Below, in pieces: positions 26,899 to 35,360 of a stretch of DNA of 64,000 nucleotides. This DNA is from Rhodobacterales bacterium HTCC2255 (GTDB lineage Bacteria; Pseudomonadota; Alphaproteobacteria; Rhodobacterales; Rhodobacteraceae). Location of the stretch: contig DS022282.1 of assembly GCA_000153745.1 (NCBI GenBank), positions 602,027-666,026 of the forward strand, read 5' to 3'. The notes under the pieces are model-generated. The model searched no databases. It had not been told where the DNA came from and saw only the letters and a list, made by a program, of their open reading frames with translations. Both the position numbers and the translations under genes were made by a program. Numbering within the stretch: the first letter of the stretch is position 1; each line of letters opens with the position of its first letter.

Positions 26899-27822
26899 TT
26901 AATACTCTTCCTGGATTTGGCGTGCTAGTCGAGCCGCACGATTTTCTTGAATACGAGTTATTGCATACATGCTAACAGTTAGTATGAGCAGTATTATTAA
27001 AAGATAATTGGACATTGCTGCGGCAACACCCAGTTCACGAAATTCTGTTGCAGTACGTGAAATACGTAGAGCAAGAATTTCAGTGGAAAGGCCAGGTCCA
27101 CCTTCTGTCATTACTAAAATTACCTCGAGAACTTTAAAAGCATCAATCAACCTTAATAGCGCCGTTACTATCAAAACTGGCATCATTAATGGTAATTTTA
27201 TATGTATAATTTGTTGCCAAGATGTTGCACCATCAATTTTTGCAGCTTCAATTGCAGATCTTGGAAGAGACTGTAGTGCAGCCAATGAAAGTATAAAAAT
27301 GAAAGGTGTCCATTGCCATACATCAGCGATAATTACTGATAAAAGAGCATTTTGCCCTAACCAATCAATTCCATCCAACCCAAATGATTTTAGTGTTTTA
27401 TTAAAAGTTCCAACTGTTGGATGGTACATGTATCGCCACATCAAACCAACAACTACAGGTGCTATCATCATTGGAAGTATGAATAATGTTCGAAGTACAG
27501 ACATTCCACGAATATTTCTATCTAACATTAATGCTAAACCTACACCAATTACCAATTCCGAAAACACTACACAGACCGCAAATGTCAGTGTTACGACAAG
27601 ACTTTCACGAAATGCAGGATCATAAAAAAGTGTTATGTAGTTTTTCAAACCAACAAATTCAGATTCTGATATATTTTGACTTGGATCCCATGCCCTAAAT
27701 GAACCATAAACCATATATCCAAGAGGATACAATAAAGCGAGTATTATGATTATTATAGCCGGAGCCATGAAAGTGTATGGCGTGAATCTATTTAATTTCT
27801 GCTTAATCACCGTTAGCTCCAA
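26899..27822 (-). CDS. sugar ABC transporter permease (MalF/UgpA-like)
   Basis: A 307-residue inner-membrane permease with six predicted helices, beginning with a cytoplasmic basic stretch (KQKLNRFTPY). The EAA motif is IEAAKIDGATSWQQIIHIKLPL. It is separated from the upstream binding-protein gene by 57 bases holding a strong terminator-like hairpin, so its level is probably lower than that of the binding protein. Confidence 0.87.
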   Translation of the reverse strand: MELTVIKQKLNRFTPYTFMAPAIIIIILALLYPLGYMVYGSFRAWDPSQNISESEFVGLKNYITLFYDPAFRESLVVTLTFAVCVVFSELVIGVGLALMLDRNIRGMSVLRTLFILPMMIAPVVVGLMWRYMYHPTVGTFNKTLKSFGLDGIDWLGQNALLSVIIADVWQWTPFIFILSLAALQSLPRSAIEAAKIDGATSWQQIIHIKLPLMMPVLIVTALLRLIDAFKVLEVILVMTEGGPGLSTEILALRISRTATEFRELGVAAAMSNYLLIILLILTVSMYAITRIQENRAARLARQIQEEY

Positions 27823-27828
27823 AAAGCA

Positions 27829-27864
27829 TAAAAAAGATGCGACCCAATCTTCAGATTGGATCGC
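27829..27864 (-). terminator. terminator-like hairpin between binding-protein and permease genes
   Basis: On the transcribed strand GCGATCCAATCT and AGATTGGGTCGC form a 12-bp stem (one G-U pair) with a two-base spacer and are followed by ATCTTTTTT. This is a good rho-independent terminator inside the operon, probably with partial read-through, setting the binding protein above the permeases. Confidence 0.72.
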
Positions 27865-27879
27865 AATAGAGTATTTAAA

Positions 27880-29208
27880 TTATTGCCAAGTATAGTATCC
27901 TGCTTCGTCCATAATACCTTTTGCACGCTCGGCAACTCCATCAAGTGCAGTTTGTATGTCAAGGTCCTCTGTCAACACTTTAGATAATGTTGTTCCAAGA
28001 TCAGCGTTTATTTTACCCCAAACTGGAATAATTGGGCGCCAATCAGGATCTGCATGTTTTAATGCTTCACCAAATATTGACATATGTGGAAATTTAGCAT
28101 TCACATCAGCATCAGCATGTGTGGAAAAGCGAGAAGGATTACCACCAGCTAGTGCTGTAAGTTTATCGCCTGTTTTTGATGTTAACCATTGCATTAGTAA
28201 AAATGCTGCATCTTTATTTTCCGCATTTTTTGGAATACCAATACCAAAACCGCCAGTTTGCGATCCACGACGAACACCCATTGGGTGCATTGCCCATCCA
28301 ACTTTTCCTACTACTTTTGACTTCTTAGGATCATCAATTTGACCCGCTACAACTGTAGTATCTAGGAACATTGCTGTATCACCGTTTAGGAATGAACCAA
28401 GCGCTTCGCCAAATCCAAAACTTGCTGCCCCTTCAGGGCCACAATCTACGATTGTTTTTAGTGCATTTGCTGCTTCAACACCTGCAGCATTATTAACAAT
28501 AGGATTCCAACTGTTATCAAATACACGCCCACCAAGAGGAGCTAGATGCAGTAGAAATGCATGCGCTGCGTGATGTCCAGATGCTGCGCGAGAAGATAAC
28601 CCCCCCATACCGGGTTCAAGCTGTGGGATTTTACATGCGATATCTAACATTTCTTCGTAAGTTTCAGGAACTGCTAGATTATGCTTTTCAAAGATATCTT
28701 TTCGGTAACCAAGCACAGAAGTTTCGGAGCCATATGGAACTCCAAATAACGATCCAGTTTTACCAGCTAGATAACCTTTATTACCACCAGCAAAGCCAAT
28801 ATTATATACATACCCATCGATCAAATCATCAGGATCATAAGATGGATCTGCTAATTTTGGGTTCATGAAATATCGAGCAAGATTTTCTAATTGATCTGCA
28901 TATACATAATCAGCTTTTGAAAACACAACATAAGCAACTAAATCGTAGTCGCCTTCATCTTGTCCAAGTTCCAATGTTTGGCGTTCTCGCATTTTCATGT
29001 ATGGCAATTGATCAACTTCAACTTCAATGCCAGTTTCTTTTGTAAATTCAGGTAATACCTTCATTACAGCATTATAATGTGGATGCGCAGGAAAGTTAAC
29101 AACAAGTGTTGTACCCGCAAATTCATCATATGGGCCAGCAAAAGCAGCTGTTGCCAACGCAATTGCTGTTGATGCCCCAAGGGATATTCTCTTAAGTGTT
29201 TTTAGCAT
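27880..29208 (-). CDS. extracellular solute-binding protein of a sugar ABC transporter
   Basis: A 442-residue family 1 (MalE-type) binding protein. It has a signal peptide (LKRISLGASTAIALATAAFA, cleavage before GPYDE), an LVVNFPAHPHYNAVMKVLPEF opening, and a hinge/C-terminal MFLDTTVVAGQ...RGSQTGGFGIGIPKNAENKDAAF. Strong GGAGG precedes the ATG. It delivers an unknown sugar, polyol or sugar acid to the two permeases downstream. It is transcribed after the ATPase gene, 30 bases upstream. Confidence 0.87.
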   Translation of the reverse strand: MLKTLKRISLGASTAIALATAAFAGPYDEFAGTTLVVNFPAHPHYNAVMKVLPEFTKETGIEVEVDQLPYMKMRERQTLELGQDEGDYDLVAYVVFSKADYVYADQLENLARYFMNPKLADPSYDPDDLIDGYVYNIGFAGGNKGYLAGKTGSLFGVPYGSETSVLGYRKDIFEKHNLAVPETYEEMLDIACKIPQLEPGMGGLSSRAASGHHAAHAFLLHLAPLGGRVFDNSWNPIVNNAAGVEAANALKTIVDCGPEGAASFGFGEALGSFLNGDTAMFLDTTVVAGQIDDPKKSKVVGKVGWAMHPMGVRRGSQTGGFGIGIPKNAENKDAAFLLMQWLTSKTGDKLTALAGGNPSRFSTHADADVNAKFPHMSIFGEALKHADPDWRPIIPVWGKINADLGTTLSKVLTEDLDIQTALDGVAERAKGIMDEAGYYTWQ

Positions 29209-29238
29209 ATGTTTCCTCCATTTTGCTAAGTTAAGACG

Positions 29239-30324
29239 TCAAAGCGCCAGTTCTGTTTTGCTGTCAAAAAGATGTATTCCCTCTGATCTGACCGCAAACC
29301 TTAATGTTTCACCAAGTGCTATTGGTGTTTCAGACTTCAATTCAACTGTGATATCGGAGTCTCCGCACGCGCACATCAACACAGATTGTGCACCGACGTA
29401 TTCAGAGACCACAATTCGAAGATCTAATGCCCTGTCTGATGTGGCTTTAGGATCATATATTAAATCACTTGGACGAATTCCGATAATTACTCGCCCCTTG
29501 TATTTTTTGAGTGATTTTGCTTTCTTTTTGGGAATTGCAATTTTAAATTCTTTACCCTCGGCAAAAAGAACATCATTCTCTTCAACTATTCTTGCGTCCA
29601 TAAAGTTCATGGGCGGTGAACCAAGAAAGCCTGCAACAAATTTATTTGCAGGCTTCTTGAACAACATCTCAGGCGTTCCTTGTTGCTGAATATGACCATC
29701 ATTCATAACAACAATTCGATCAGCCAGTGTCATAGCCTCGATTTGATCATGTGTTACATAAATCATATTCTTCTTAACACTTTGACGCATGACGGCAAGT
29801 TCTGCACGCATTTGCCCTCTTAATTTGGCATCAAGATTAGATAAAGGTTCATCAAATAAAAAAACCTCACTGTCTTTTGCCAATGCTCGCGCCATGGCAA
29901 CCCTTTGACGCTGTCCCCCTGATAATGCACCAGGTTTTCGACTTAAAAAATTTGTTAAGCCCACTGTTTCTGCTACTTGTTTTACTTTATTTTCAATTTC
30001 AGCTTTGGGTAATTTTTGTAATCTAAGAGCAAATGATATGTTACGAGCAACATCCATATGAGGGTAAAGCGCATAATCTTGGAAAACCATTGCAAGATTT
30101 CGATCTTTCGGTTCAAGATGACTTATAGGATTATTATCAAAATAAATTTCGCCACTTGTCACAGTTTCTAGTCCAGCTATCATTCGAAGCGTTGTAGATT
30201 TTCCACATCCAGATGGCCCTACTAAAACTGTAAATTCGTTTTCTTCAATTTCAAGATTGATCCCATGCAATACCTTAAAGGTGCCATAACTCTTGGTTAA
30301 TTTTTCCAAACGGATTTTAGGCAT
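29239..30324 (-). CDS. sugar ABC transporter ATP-binding protein (MalK/UgpC-like)
   Basis: A 361-residue ATPase with Walker A GPSGCGKST, signature LSGGQRQRVAMARA, Walker B LFDEPLSNLD, switch THDQ and a C-terminal TOBE regulatory domain (GIRPSDL). The start MPKIRLEKL at 30324 is preferred to a longer in-frame start because GGAG is seven bases upstream and the extra N-terminal residues are low-complexity. First gene of the leftward operon; GTATAC-centred operator candidates lie immediately upstream. Confidence 0.88.
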   Translation of the reverse strand: MPKIRLEKLTKSYGTFKVLHGINLEIEENEFTVLVGPSGCGKSTTLRMIAGLETVTSGEIYFDNNPISHLEPKDRNLAMVFQDYALYPHMDVARNISFALRLQKLPKAEIENKVKQVAETVGLTNFLSRKPGALSGGQRQRVAMARALAKDSEVFLFDEPLSNLDAKLRGQMRAELAVMRQSVKKNMIYVTHDQIEAMTLADRIVVMNDGHIQQQGTPEMLFKKPANKFVAGFLGSPPMNFMDARIVEENDVLFAEGKEFKIAIPKKKAKSLKKYKGRVIIGIRPSDLIYDPKATSDRALDLRIVVSEYVGAQSVLMCACGDSDITVELKSETPIALGETLRFAVRSEGIHLFDSKTELAL

Positions 30325-30352
30325 GAATAATCTCCAATTATGATAATCATTA

Positions 30353-30366
30353 TTTTGTATACAAAA
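30353..30366. promoter_or_regulatory. candidate GntR operator 1 (perfect palindrome)
   Basis: TTTTGTATACAAAA is a perfect 14-base palindrome in the gap between the ABC operon and the GntR gene. The related motif TGTA-N4-TACA lies at 30372-30383, and GTATACAA recurs at 30428 and 31161. FCD-type GntR proteins usually bind short palindromes of the TNGTNxACNA kind, which this fits. Confidence 0.6.
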
Positions 30367-30371
30367 GCAAA

Positions 30372-30383
30372 TGTAAATATACA
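30372..30383. promoter_or_regulatory. candidate GntR half-site pair 2
   Basis: TGTAAATATACA keeps the TGTA...TACA arms of the stronger palindrome six bases to its left. It may extend cooperative binding in the divergent promoter region. Confidence 0.35.
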
Positions 30384-30427
30384 AAATTGCAAAAGGCTAT
30401 AAATAATGCTAAACATTGAGTTAAGCA

Positions 30428-30435
30428 GTATACAA
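30428..30435. promoter_or_regulatory. candidate GntR operator 3, next to its own ribosome-binding site
   Basis: GTATACAA lies directly before the GAGGTG ribosome-binding site of the GntR gene, consistent with autoregulation. Confidence 0.45.
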
Positions 30436-30447
30436 TGAGGTGAAACA

Positions 30448-31113
30448 ATGGCAGTAACGAGCTCTAAAACTAATATCCCGCCTAAAAGATCAACAGCTCA
30501 ACGAATCGAACGTGCTCTAGTTGAAGAAATTAGTGCAGGTGAATTAACCCCTGGCCAAAGACTTGATGAAGCTGGACTTGCCATTAGATTTGGCGCTTCT
30601 CGAACTCCTGTTAGAGAAGCATTATCAAGATTAACGGCCCAGGGCGTTTTAATAGCAGGACAAAAAAGAGGTGCATTTGTAGCAGAATACACACGCGAAC
30701 AACTTAGCCAAATCTTTGAAACAATGCACGAAATTGAGTCTGCATGTGCAAGAATAGTTTCTCAGAGGCTGGACTTATTAGCTAGAACAGAAATTGAAAC
30801 CGCACAATCAGAATGTTTAAGTGCTGCAGAATTAGGTGATAAAAAAGCTTACCTAAGAGCAAACGAAGCATTCCATATGGCAATATATAAAGCTACTGGA
30901 AATCCTTACATAACTGAAATTGCGAGCGAGTTTCGGCGTCGCACGGGACCATTTCGAGCCAAAAAATTCTTATCACATCAGGATTTACTTGATTCTGCAA
31001 ATAGCCACCAAGCTTTAATTAATGATATATTTTCCCAAGATTCGGCAACTGCTTCACAAGGTATGAGAGCCCATATGACAGAAAGTTTCATGCAAGCACT
31101 AAAAGCAAATTAA
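30448..31113 (+). CDS. GntR-family regulator (FCD type)
   Basis: A 221-residue FadR-type regulator: the winged HTH covers residues 15-80 (ISAGELTPGQRLDEAGLAIRF, SRTPVREALSRL, VLIAGQKRGAFVAEY, in blocks) and the C-terminal helical FCD effector domain carries metal-ligand-type residues (ANEAFHMAIYKATGN). GAGGTG precedes the start. It lies between two sugar gene arms that both have GTATAC sites upstream, so it is probably the local repressor. Confidence 0.86.
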   Translation: MAVTSSKTNIPPKRSTAQRIERALVEEISAGELTPGQRLDEAGLAIRFGASRTPVREALSRLTAQGVLIAGQKRGAFVAEYTREQLSQIFETMHEIESACARIVSQRLDLLARTEIETAQSECLSAAELGDKKAYLRANEAFHMAIYKATGNPYITEIASEFRRRTGPFRAKKFLSHQDLLDSANSHQALINDIFSQDSATASQGMRAHMTESFMQALKAN

Positions 31114-31157
31114 AAAAAACATCATCTTAGGCTTGTATATGTGTTCAATATAATGTT

Positions 31158-31167
31158 TTTGTATACA
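31158..31167. promoter_or_regulatory. candidate GntR operator 4, upstream of the lactonase-like gene
   Basis: TTTGTATACA lies within a wider TAATG...CATTA frame in the 82-base gap before the metallo-hydrolase gene. The same GTATAC core as at 30353 and 30428 links this gene and those after it to the GntR regulator. Confidence 0.5.
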
Positions 31168-31195
31168 TTATCGATTCTTATTACTTGGAGGACAC

Positions 31196-32131
31196 ATGGG
31201 CATCACAGAAACAAAGATTTATCCGATTAATACTGGATGGCTTGAAGCTGATCTTGGTACTTATATATTTTGGAAAGGTCCTGCAGGAAAAAAATACTGG
31301 AATCCGGTTTATTGTTATTATGTAGATACTGGCAAACATAAGATACTTGTTGACACTGGATTATGCGATGAAGAGCGAGCAACAAAATATCACCACAAAT
31401 GTGAAAAACGTGGATGCTTAGAAGTTCATGATCATTTAGAACAAAAACTCGGTGTTCATCCTGACGAAATAGATGCAATAGTCTTCACTCATTTACACTG
31501 GGACCATGTGCAAAATATGAAAAAATTCAAAAATGCACGTTACATAGCTCCAAAAGGTGAAATTGAAATGGCATATAATCCACTGCCATTATATTATAGA
31601 ACTTATGAATGCGGTATCTTAGATATTGAACCACCTTATGCCGGATGTGTTTTTGAAGCCGTTGAAGAGGAATGTGAAGTTTTACCAGGAATTACAATGT
31701 TCCATACACCTGGCCATTCTGTTGGACACATGGGCGTTACTGTAACAACATCAATGGGAGATATAGTTATTGCAGGAGATGCAATCTTCTGTGAACGTAA
31801 TTTAGATCCTAATCCATCCGAAAAATGGCGCCATTGGGTTCCTGCACGTTTTGTAAATTCTTTTGAAGGGTGGAAATCAGTTGAAGAAATTGATAAACGC
31901 GCTGATTACGTATTACCTTGTCATGATGAACCAGCAAATGCTCGCTCTACTGTCTATCCGTATGAGGGTATGCCAATTCGTAAACGGCGACAACCAATTC
32001 CTGGATATAAATTTTATTTTGGTGATATGCCCGCTGGAATGGCTAATAAAGCTGCACCTGCAATGTCAAAGAAAGAGGCAGATGAATTTATTGCAAGTCT
32101 AGTAGATCCAAAAGATATGGCTGAATACTAA
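31196..32131 (+). CDS. MBL-fold metallo-hydrolase (AttM/AHL-lactonase-like)
   Basis: A 311-residue metallo-beta-lactamase-fold hydrolase. Metal ligands are visible: H99-x-H101-x-D103-H104 (THLHWDHV), a later H in HTPGHSVGHMG, D in IAGDAIF and H in LPCHDEP, the pattern of AttM/AiiA-type lactonases. GGAGG precedes the ATG. In this sugar cluster it may open a sugar lactone rather than a quorum-sensing signal. It is followed by a HAD protein two bases later. Confidence 0.8.
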   Translation: MGITETKIYPINTGWLEADLGTYIFWKGPAGKKYWNPVYCYYVDTGKHKILVDTGLCDEERATKYHHKCEKRGCLEVHDHLEQKLGVHPDEIDAIVFTHLHWDHVQNMKKFKNARYIAPKGEIEMAYNPLPLYYRTYECGILDIEPPYAGCVFEAVEEECEVLPGITMFHTPGHSVGHMGVTVTTSMGDIVIAGDAIFCERNLDPNPSEKWRHWVPARFVNSFEGWKSVEEIDKRADYVLPCHDEPANARSTVYPYEGMPIRKRRQPIPGYKFYFGDMPAGMANKAAPAMSKKEADEFIASLVDPKDMAEY

Positions 32132-32133
32132 AA

Positions 32134-32973
32134 GTGACAACTCACATAAAATCTCTAAAAACAATAGCATCAAATTATGATGCTATTGTTTTTGATCAAT
32201 GGGGAGTACTTCATAATGGAAGTGCACCATATAAAAATGCTGTTGGACTTCTCAAAGAACTTTACAAAGATGGAACACGACTTGCAGTACTCTCAAATTC
32301 CGGCAAAAGAAGTGAATTAAATGCAAAACGTATTTCAGAAATGGGATTTTCTAAAAAGTTATTTGAACAAATTATGACTTCTGGAGAGGCATTATGGAAC
32401 GATATTTCGACTAAAGTGATAACAGAAAAGTGCTTTTTCCCAATTGAGCGTAACAAAGGCGATGCTTCAAATTGGGTTGGCGATTTATCTATAAAAATTA
32501 CTTATAATCTCAACTTAGCTGATGCAATAATTTTAATGGGGCTACCTGATGAGCCACAAAATGATGATTGGAAAAATTTGATTAAGAAGGCTTTAGTAAA
32601 AAAGTTGCCTTTATACTGCTCAAATCCAGACTTAATGTCGCCACGAGCAGATGGAAAAATTGTTACATCACCAGGTACAATAGCGAATTATTATGAAAAT
32701 AATGGTGGTAAAGTATTTTTTTATGGTAAACCACACCGTCCAATATTTGATGCACTACAGCTTAAACTTGGTGTCAATAATATATTGATGGTCGGCGACA
32801 GCTTAAAGCACGATATACAGGGTGCGCAATCTATCGGCTGGGATAGTTTATTTGTACTTAACGGATTGTATTCAACAGATTTTAGAAATGGTGAAATTGA
32901 TATGACTTTAAATAAATTGATAACAGAGAATGATTGCCAAAGACCCACATACTTGATTGAAGAGTTGCAATGA
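32134..32973 (+). CDS. HAD class IIA hydrolase (TIGR01459-type)
   Basis: A 279-residue HAD-superfamily protein. The nucleophile loop is FDQWGVLHNG (the DxWG form typical of this alphaproteobacterial group, not DxD), followed by LAVLSNSGKRSELNAKR and the class IIA cap, then GKPHRPIFDAL and MVGDSLKHDIQGAQSIGWDSLFV. Probably a sugar-phosphate phosphatase. The start is a GTG three bases after the preceding stop, without a good ribosome-binding site, so translation is probably coupled; the gene overlaps the next one by four bases. Confidence 0.78.
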   Translation: MTTHIKSLKTIASNYDAIVFDQWGVLHNGSAPYKNAVGLLKELYKDGTRLAVLSNSGKRSELNAKRISEMGFSKKLFEQIMTSGEALWNDISTKVITEKCFFPIERNKGDASNWVGDLSIKITYNLNLADAIILMGLPDEPQNDDWKNLIKKALVKKLPLYCSNPDLMSPRADGKIVTSPGTIANYYENNGGKVFFYGKPHRPIFDALQLKLGVNNILMVGDSLKHDIQGAQSIGWDSLFVLNGLYSTDFRNGEIDMTLNKLITENDCQRPTYLIEELQ

Positions 32974-33941
32974 AACTTAGCACTGAACTAATTACATCCA
33001 ATTTTCTTTCAATGTCTGCAAGACTTGGCAATGACCCACTTCAAGTCCAAGGTCCAGGTGGAAATACATCAATAAAAGATGAAAAAATAATGTGGATCAA
33101 AGCCTCAGGCACTGAGCTTGCAAATGCAGAAACGGAAAGTATTTTTGTAGCCGTAGATCGAATTGCAGCAAACGCTCAGGCGAATGGATATGGGGATGGA
33201 ACCTGCATAGATACTGTTATAGATCCAGAAATTAACTTACGCCCATCAATTGAAACAACTTTTCACGCTGCCCTAAATCACAAAGTTGTTGTACATACCC
33301 ATTCCATATCTACACTTACTCATGTCATAAGCAATGAAGGCCGGGATGTTGCTAAAAATAAATTAAAAGATATGCCATTTATAATGGTTCCATATGCAAA
33401 GCCTGGTGTTCCTTTGACTAATGAAATTCTTGCCCGCGTAAATAGTGATACAAAAATTATTTTACTGCAAAATCACGGGCTAATATGTTGTGGTGAAACG
33501 GTCGAAGAGGTTTCAAATCTGATAAAAGAAGTAGAAACTAGGCTTTATTTACCACCAAAAAATATTTCTCACACTCCTCCAAATAAAATTATTGATAAAG
33601 CTTTTTCATGGACGAGTGAAAGCTGGATGGCACAAGATAAAATAGTAAATTCCTATATTACTAGTGGCTCATTTTATCCTGATCATGTTGTATTTCTTGG
33701 ATCTGGCTTACCGGTCTCTGACGCAAACGGCAAAACACCAGTTGTACTCCATGAAGGTGAGGGCGTGGCTATAAGATCCGATACCACAAATAGCCAAAAA
33801 GCCATGCTAAAATGTTTATCTGATATCATGTGCCGTTTACCAAAATCATGGATACCACTAACAATTGGAGTAAATGCAGAAGCTGAACTTTTAAATTGGG
33901 ACGCCGAAAAATACCGCCAAAAATTAGCAGCTGAAAAATGA
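32970..33941 (+). CDS. class II aldolase/adducin-domain protein
   Basis: A 323-residue protein, longer than the usual 215-residue aldolase. The N-terminal two thirds hold the class II aldolase fold: QGPGGNTSIKDEKIMWIKASG (two blocks), HTHSISTLTHV with the metal His pair, and LLQNHGLICCG. The C-terminal about 110 residues are an extension with VVFLGSGLPV found in long members of the family. ATGA overlaps on both sides tie it to the HAD protein and the FGGY kinase. It may act on the phosphorylated product of the kinase. Confidence 0.8.
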   Translation: MKLSTELITSNFLSMSARLGNDPLQVQGPGGNTSIKDEKIMWIKASGTELANAETESIFVAVDRIAANAQANGYGDGTCIDTVIDPEINLRPSIETTFHAALNHKVVVHTHSISTLTHVISNEGRDVAKNKLKDMPFIMVPYAKPGVPLTNEILARVNSDTKIILLQNHGLICCGETVEEVSNLIKEVETRLYLPPKNISHTPPNKIIDKAFSWTSESWMAQDKIVNSYITSGSFYPDHVVFLGSGLPVSDANGKTPVVLHEGEGVAIRSDTTNSQKAMLKCLSDIMCRLPKSWIPLTIGVNAEAELLNWDAEKYRQKLAAEK

Positions 33942-35206
33942 GACTAAGTTTAGGAATTGATATTGGCACATCTGGAATTCGTACAGCGATAATAGATATG
34001 AGTGGTGAGCCAATTTCGATGATGCGGGTGAATCATAGAAAACAAAACCCTGATTTTATTAAAGCATCTTACTGGTGGTCTTCTGTACGTGACTGTATCA
34101 GAATGCAATTAGAACATTTAGAAAAAATTAATATTTCGCCCAAAAAAATAAGCCACATAGCCGTAGATGGTACATCAGGATCAATGGTTTTGACTGATAG
34201 TAATCTCACTCCTGTTACACGGGCTTTAATGTATAATTCAAAAGGGTTTGAAGCTGAGGCAAGCATTATAGAAAAATTTGCACCTTCTACGCATATTACA
34301 CGCGGGTCATCTTCTGCTCTTGGCCGAGCAATGCGACTGATATCAGAGGATAAATTGAATAGATCTAATTATTTATTACATCAAGCAGATTTTATAGCAT
34401 GTAATTTACTTGGACGTGGTGGTTTTTCGGATCATAACAATGCGCTAAAGTTAGGATATGATCCAGAATTAAATTCTTGGCCAAATTGGATTCAAAATGT
34501 AATTGATAAATCACTTTTGCCAGACGTAAGGCCTGTAGGCTCCTTACTTGGTAAAATTTCATTGGAAGTAGCAGATTCATTAGGCTTACCCAAAACAGCA
34601 CAAATTTATGCCGGAACTACAGACAGTATTGCTGCATTTTTTGCTACAGCCCCTCTGAAAAGTGGTAATGCAGTGACATCTTTGGGATCAACACTTGCAA
34701 TAAAAGTGTTAAGTAAAACTCGCATCGATGATCCTGAAATTGGTCTTTACTCTCATCGAATTGGTGATGCTTGGCTAGTGGGAGGTGCCTCAAATACTGG
34801 AGGAGCTGTGCTTGCGAATTTTTTTACTCAAGATGAACTAAAAAATCTCAGCAACAACATAGATACATCAACTCATACTGGCTTAAACTATTATCCCCTT
34901 TTGAACAAAGGGGAACGTTTTCCAATAAACAATCCAAACCTAGAACCTCAAATGAGCCCACGGCCAACTTCAAAAACAGTTTTCCTTAAGGCAATATTTG
35001 AGGGTATCGCAGATATAGAAGCAAAGTGTTACGAGTCCATAAAATTACGTGGCGGGCAATTCCCAGATAAGATTTATACAGCAGGTGGTGGTGCAAAAAA
35101 CCAAACATTTACTAACATAAGGGCAAATTGCCTCGGAGTAAAACTCTCTCAAGCTCAACACAGCGAAGCGGCTATTGGAGTAGCACGTATTGCGTTGTTG
35201 GAGTAG
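33938..35206 (+). CDS. FGGY-family carbohydrate kinase
   Basis: A 422-residue kinase of the xylulokinase/glycerol kinase family: LGIDIGTSGIRTAIIDM at the N-terminus, an ISHIAVDGTSGSM segment, the YAGTTDSIAAFFA motif mid-protein, and an ATP-site glycine motif TAGGGAKNQTF near the C-terminus. It is somewhat shorter than typical xylulokinases (about 490). Last gene of the rightward arm, overlapping the aldolase gene by four bases. Confidence 0.84.
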   Translation: MRLSLGIDIGTSGIRTAIIDMSGEPISMMRVNHRKQNPDFIKASYWWSSVRDCIRMQLEHLEKINISPKKISHIAVDGTSGSMVLTDSNLTPVTRALMYNSKGFEAEASIIEKFAPSTHITRGSSSALGRAMRLISEDKLNRSNYLLHQADFIACNLLGRGGFSDHNNALKLGYDPELNSWPNWIQNVIDKSLLPDVRPVGSLLGKISLEVADSLGLPKTAQIYAGTTDSIAAFFATAPLKSGNAVTSLGSTLAIKVLSKTRIDDPEIGLYSHRIGDAWLVGGASNTGGAVLANFFTQDELKNLSNNIDTSTHTGLNYYPLLNKGERFPINNPNLEPQMSPRPTSKTVFLKAIFEGIADIEAKCYESIKLRGGQFPDKIYTAGGGAKNQTFTNIRANCLGVKLSQAQHSEAAIGVARIALLE

Positions 35207-35280
35207 CTAGAATTTAACCACGATAGATTTATTATTTTATGAATACTATTTTAAATATTTCTGGTTTCATAAGAGGTGTT

Positions 35281-35343
35281 CTCAGACATGCTAGATAGGG
35301 CATGGACGCGTTTCACTTTTAATATCTGGGCTCTCCAAAGCCC
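35281..35343 (+). repeat. repeat C, copy 1
   Basis: A 63-base segment repeated at 37095-37157 in the same orientation without gaps and with six mismatches. It contains an AGATAGGG variant of the module seen at repeats A2 and B2. Its end lies 17 bases from the stop of the LysR gene at 35361. Together with C2 it brackets the LysR-oxidoreductase unit. Confidence 0.83.
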
Positions 35344-35360
35344 AAACTGTCGAAATGAAC

